Of a DNA stretch of 7,858 nucleotides, positions 5,235 through 7,858 are shown one piece after another; the first letter of the stretch is position 1, and each line of letters opens with the position of its first letter. The notes under the pieces were generated by a model. It had not been told where the DNA came from, made no database searches, and saw only the letters and a program-made list of their open reading frames with translations. The position numbers and the translations under genes were made by a program. This DNA comes from Candidatus Borrarchaeota archaeon (GTDB lineage Archaea; Asgardarchaeota; Sifarchaeia; Borrarchaeales; Borrarchaeaceae): contig JAEORY010000172.1 in NCBI GenBank assembly GCA_016840645.1, forward strand, positions 1 to 7,858, read 5' to 3'.

Positions 5235-6067
5235 AATTTCAGGAGAACCCTCGCCTCTTTGGCTGTGTAAGGTGTGTATCCCAAAACGTGTGCTATTGAC
5301 GTTATTCTTTCAACTAAGTCACGATTAGTCGCGAGTCTTGTTCTTTCTTGATCGTACCATATATTATCCTCAAGGCCTACCCTGACACCACCACCGGAAA
5401 GTATAGACATAATAGTCATCTTGAGCTGATACTCGCCAACAGCTCCCACAGACCAGATGGATGACTCTGGTAATTCTCTTACCATTAACCCAAGATGCAG
5501 CATGTCAGCCTGTGCACACGCGATGTTACCCAGTATCAGATTGTAATAATAGGGTGGATTTAAGAGTCCTTTTCTAATGAGATATTTGGCATAATTGATC
5601 ATGCCGAGATCAAACGCCTCAAGCTCAGGTTTAATGTTTTTTTCCAACATTTTCCTAAGGAGGGCTTGAATCATTTGGGGAGCATTGATACTTGCCTGCT
5701 TGTTGAAATTCAAAGAGCTTAATGTAAGACTTGCAAAATCAGGCTTCAGCTCACCATCAAGATCAAGGCACTCAGAACGCTTATCGAATTCGGGAAAGTC
5801 TCGGCCAGATGTAGATACACATAAAATGAGATCTTTATTTTTTTTTCTTATCCCATTGATAATTTCTGCATACATTTCTTTTTTATAGGTAGGTCTGCCA
5901 TAATCAAGTTCCCGGGCATGTAAATGAACCATGTTAACTCCGAGTTCAGTTACATCCAGCACCTGTTCAATGATTTCTTCCGGTGTTGTGGGGACATGGC
6001 TGGTCATTTCTTTAGTGGGGATCATACCTGTTGGTGTAAAATTAAGTAAGAATTTATTGTCTAACAT
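5231..6067 (-). CDS. beta-keto-acid cleavage enzyme (BKACE, DUF849; '3-keto-5-aminohexanoate cleavage protein' family)
   Basis: The family condenses a beta-keto acid with acetyl-CoA to give acetoacetate and a new acyl-CoA, using a zinc-bound TIM barrel. The 278-residue protein has normal length and the expected landmarks: NFTPTG (9-14), PTTPEEI (26-32), VHLHARELDYGRPT (47-60) with metal ligands H48 and H50, CVSTSGR (83-89), the PELEAFD strand (147-153), and GGGVRVGLEDN (225-235) with R229, E233 (third metal ligand) and D234. Catalytic and metal residues all appear intact. BKACE enzymes are best known from lysine fermentation and catabolism, so a copy inside a glycan cluster and coupled to an acyltransferase is unusual. 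Its true keto acid is unknown. A strong ribosome site precedes the ATG, and 172 bases separate it from DUF354, leaving room for a promoter, although I find no convincing one. Confidence 0.9.
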   Translation of the reverse strand: MLDNKFLLNFTPTGMIPTKEMTSHVPTTPEEIIEQVLDVTELGVNMVHLHARELDYGRPTYKKEMYAEIINGIRKKNKDLILCVSTSGRDFPEFDKRSECLDLDGELKPDFASLTLSSLNFNKQASINAPQMIQALLRKMLEKNIKPELEAFDLGMINYAKYLIRKGLLNPPYYYNLILGNIACAQADMLHLGLMVRELPESSIWSVGAVGEYQLKMTIMSILSGGGVRVGLEDNIWYDQERTRLATNRDLVERITSIAHVLGYTPYTAKEARVLLKL

Positions 6068-6073
6068 AACAAA

Positions 6074-6078
6074 CCTCC
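6074..6078 (-). promoter_or_regulatory. ribosome binding site of the BKACE gene
   Basis: GGAGG on the minus strand, six bases before the ATG at 6067. It is the strongest Shine-Dalgarno sequence in the window and suggests the BKACE protein is made in quantity. Confidence 0.85.
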
Positions 6079-6239
6079 AAAATATGTACGTTAAACCCGC
6101 TTACCCAATCTTAAGTCTTTATTAATTTATACCGTGAGTTTTGTGGCTGCCGAAATGGCATAACTGTTTGTTCATATAGGTGACCTGGGGGGTAAGGCTC
6201 ATATTATTATTGAAAGAGGATGATAATTGTACCTGTGTA

Positions 6240-7310
6240 TTACTCTAATTTGTAACCTATTTCATCAACAATCCTTATTAAATTGTTGATAATTGTATCA
6301 AGGGCACCCTGACTATTTTGTATTACGTTAATTGATTTATCTCGTTTAACTATTTTCACCTTCGTGTCTATGTCTTCAAATGTTTCGAGAAACGTAAGAC
6401 GACCCGAATCGGATAAGTAACGGTCAATAGCAGCGGTCTTGCCTCTAAAAATGGTATATACCGGCACCCCTAATGCAGCTGCCTCCCTGTTCATCGTTCC
6501 ACCCCCGCTCACCACAAAATCGGAGTGCCACATCAAATCGAGCCCGTTAACAACGTGTTCAGGGATAATAATTTTCCTTTTATCACACCAATCTGACCAT
6601 TTACTTTTGATAAATGCGGTTTGTTTTTTTTCATTTCGGGGCAGTATTACCATCCGAACATTCTGATGCTTTCCGAGAGTTTCAACAACTCCGTTAAACA
6701 AAATCTCAGCTTCCGGATTATGGTAGTGTGCCTCCGTAGCAGGTGGCCTGATAGTAACCAGAATATCCTCATCCGTGATCCCAAATTCCTTACAGATTCC
6801 AAGCTTTGGTTTGTAGGTAGGAACATAGACATCTTCTTTTATCCCAGGATACCTTAACACCCTCTTTTTATCGAATGAAATAACTTCTGGCGGAATAACT
6901 TCCGGTGCCATAACCCAATCTGGAGTGATAAATGGTAAGGATTTTGCGTGTTCATAATCGAAAATTACAACTACCGGGATTCTTAACATCACACCTGCAA
7001 TTAGCTGTGATCTTGAACCATGAGATACAGCAATTGCTGGCTTCTCTTTATATGCAAATGGAAGCAATTGTAAAGCTCTGATAATCGTTCCCAAGACCTT
7101 TAACGCTTTATTTTTTCCATAGTGCCGGCCAATTCTGACATATTTAAGCTTAAAAAGATCAGCCAGTCCACACACCTGGAAGCAATCTCTGGCAGACAGC
7201 GTCACTTGATATCCTCGCTTATTGAGTTCGTTAATTATCGGCTTAAAAAACGGCACATGAGGTGAATTATCAAGATCGATCCATACTTTTTTTAACGGCG
7301 GAGCATCCAT
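6240..7310 (-). CDS. DUF354 protein, GT-B-like (WecB/MurG-related fold)
   Basis: A 356-residue protein opening with the family hallmark VWIDLDNSPHVPFF (9-22). HGSRSQ (97-102) follows, then IFDYEH (116-121), YPGIKED (154-160), IRPPATEAHYH (187-197), VILPRNEK (221-228) and the GT-B C-terminal loop VSGGGTMNREAAALGVP (267-283), comparable to the sugar-nucleotide or phosphate-binding region of MurG and WecB. DUF354 genes are common in archaeal and bacterial surface-glycan clusters; glycosyltransferase or sugar-nucleotide epimerase activity is likely by fold, but the reaction is not known to me. The ATG at 7310 is chosen over an in-frame TTG at 7325, which has AGGA touching it and so no room for a ribosome site; a weak TGGA stands five bases before the ATG. 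It lies 99 bases after the FemAB-like gene. Confidence 0.85.
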   Translation of the reverse strand: MDAPPLKKVWIDLDNSPHVPFFKPIINELNKRGYQVTLSARDCFQVCGLADLFKLKYVRIGRHYGKNKALKVLGTIIRALQLLPFAYKEKPAIAVSHGSRSQLIAGVMLRIPVVVIFDYEHAKSLPFITPDWVMAPEVIPPEVISFDKKRVLRYPGIKEDVYVPTYKPKLGICKEFGITDEDILVTIRPPATEAHYHNPEAEILFNGVVETLGKHQNVRMVILPRNEKKQTAFIKSKWSDWCDKRKIIIPEHVVNGLDLMWHSDFVVSGGGTMNREAAALGVPVYTIFRGKTAAIDRYLSDSGRLTFLETFEDIDTKVKIVKRDKSINVIQNSQGALDTIINNLIRIVDEIGYKLE

Positions 7311-7409
7311 GATATTCCATTCCAATCCTATCTATTTTTTTGAGTGATGTGGCAGATAAAGCAAAGTAAATATTATGTTCAGATTTCTTTCAAACTAACG
7401 AAAACCATA

Positions 7410-7858
7410 TCAACTTATTTTTCTCAATATTCTCCGAGCAAAAGGTAATTTACCAATTCTTGAGACTATTAAGTCATATATCCAGCTAAGAATCAGGTTA
7501 TGGACATATACAAGGGCGTCGGAAAGGATGACCGGATTACCCCCAAACCCAAGCTTAAAAGATGTCATATCCCTATTACCTATATTTGATAACCGCTTAT
7601 TTGATAAAATAGCCCTTGCAATATTTTGATCAATCCCGACAAAGTCAAGATATTTATACCCTCGGCTTTTGGCCCATTTAATCAATTCCCACCATAAAAC
7701 ATAGTTTGGCCTATAATCGCCATAACGCCCTGACCAACCAATTTTCCAAGCCCTTACAGTTTCTCTAAATGATATAGCTAAAATGGCCGATAAGACCTCA
7801 CTGTTATATTCTGCCAGCAAGAGAGTTATATATCCATATCTGTTGAAAACACGCCATA
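7410..7858 (-). CDS. FemAB/GNAT-type transferase, N-terminus beyond the window edge
   Basis: The frame is open from the window edge to TGA at 7410-7412, giving 148 residues of C-terminal sequence. It begins RVFNRYGYITLLLAEYNSEV and continues with a second GNAT-like domain. GDYRPNYVLWWELIKWAK, then a GYKYLDFVGID strand, and later FKLGFGGNPV match FemA/FemB-like and GNAT_6 (CelD-related) proteins, where the NYxLxWExIxWAK helix and FKxGFGG strand are typical. FemAB-like enzymes attach amino acids from aminoacyl-tRNA in peptidoglycan synthesis; relatives in polysaccharide clusters are thought to add acyl or aminoacyl groups to sugars. A TTG at 7820 could start a shorter protein, but homologous-looking sequence runs through it, so the gene is partial, not short. 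Family assignment is moderately firm; the substrate is unknown. Confidence 0.75.
   Translation of the reverse strand, partial: WRVFNRYGYITLLLAEYNSEVLSAILAISFRETVRAWKIGWSGRYGDYRPNYVLWWELIKWAKSRGYKYLDFVGIDQNIARAILSNKRLSNIGNRDMTSFKLGFGGNPVILSDALVYVHNLILSWIYDLIVSRIGKLPFARRILRKIS

Noticed and set aside
6127..6135. TATAAA-like -10 element upstream of the BKACE gene
   Set aside because: The hexamer at the right distance upstream (TTCGGC) matches the -35 consensus poorly, so no promoter is claimed.
4514..6207. Identical 12-mer in inverted orientation in two gaps (4514-4525 and 6196-6207, GGCTCATATTAT)
   Set aside because: A few 12-base matches are expected by chance in a window of this size and AT content, and the flanks do not match.
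7311..7325. TTG start at 7325 for DUF354, and likewise TTG at 4446 for wecB and 2533 for the VpsJ-like gene
   Set aside because: Each is followed within 2-5 codons by an ATG at the start of the conserved fold. For wecB the clear Shine-Dalgarno lies between the TTG and the ATG.

Overview
The window is one block of a surface-polysaccharide gene cluster, probably from a Gram-negative environmental bacterium with AT-rich DNA. It reads like O-antigen or exopolysaccharide DNA from a Desulfobacterota- or Planctomycetes-type genome, but I cannot fix the taxon from this sequence. All nine genes lie on the minus strand, so transcription runs from high to low coordinates. I see no rRNA, tRNA, transposase or CRISPR.

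In transcription order, the right half holds four genes. The first is the C-terminal part of a FemAB/GNAT-type transferase (7410-7858, cut by the window edge). Next come a DUF354 protein with a GT-B-like, WecB/MurG-related fold (6240-7310) and a beta-keto-acid cleavage enzyme of the BKACE/DUF849 family (5231-6067). A GNAT-type acyltransferase (4590-5234) overlaps the BKACE gene by ATGA. After a 158-base gap comes wecB, the non-hydrolysing UDP-GlcNAc 2-epimerase that makes UDP-ManNAc. The left half carries a VpsJ-like alpha/alpha-toroid protein (1319-2527) and a NodB-type polysaccharide deacetylase-like protein (197-1222). Together these suggest synthesis and modification of a glycan containing amino sugars: ManNAc supply, acylation and deacetylation. 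The joint role of BKACE and GNAT is inference.

Two small accessory genes of the kind often found scattered in such clusters are inserted here. One is a GxxExxY (PD-(D/E)XK-like) gene at 2641-3021. The other is a four-helix-bundle '23S rRNA intervening sequence' type gene at 1-157, cut by the window edge.

The most unusual structure is around the GxxExxY gene. Three copies of a composite DNA module are present. Each has GACA, then three 9-base GGAT-type units, then a 12-18 bp hairpin closed by TTTC/GAAA around a 5-base loop, then a second small hairpin. The outer two copies (2550-2636 on plus, 3187-3274 on minus) are inverted relative to each other. They align without gaps at about 41 of 59 positions by hand count, and they bound a cassette of about 725 bp. 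The third copy (3031-3105) lies in the 5' leader of the gene. The right-hand module supplies the last codons and stop of wecB. A different array with 7-base period (GAAC units, 204-229) lies upstream of the four-helix-bundle gene and likewise encodes the C-terminal tail of the deacetylase gene. No gene-free stretch in the window exceeds 300 bases; the longest gap, 3022-3258, is mostly repeat modules.
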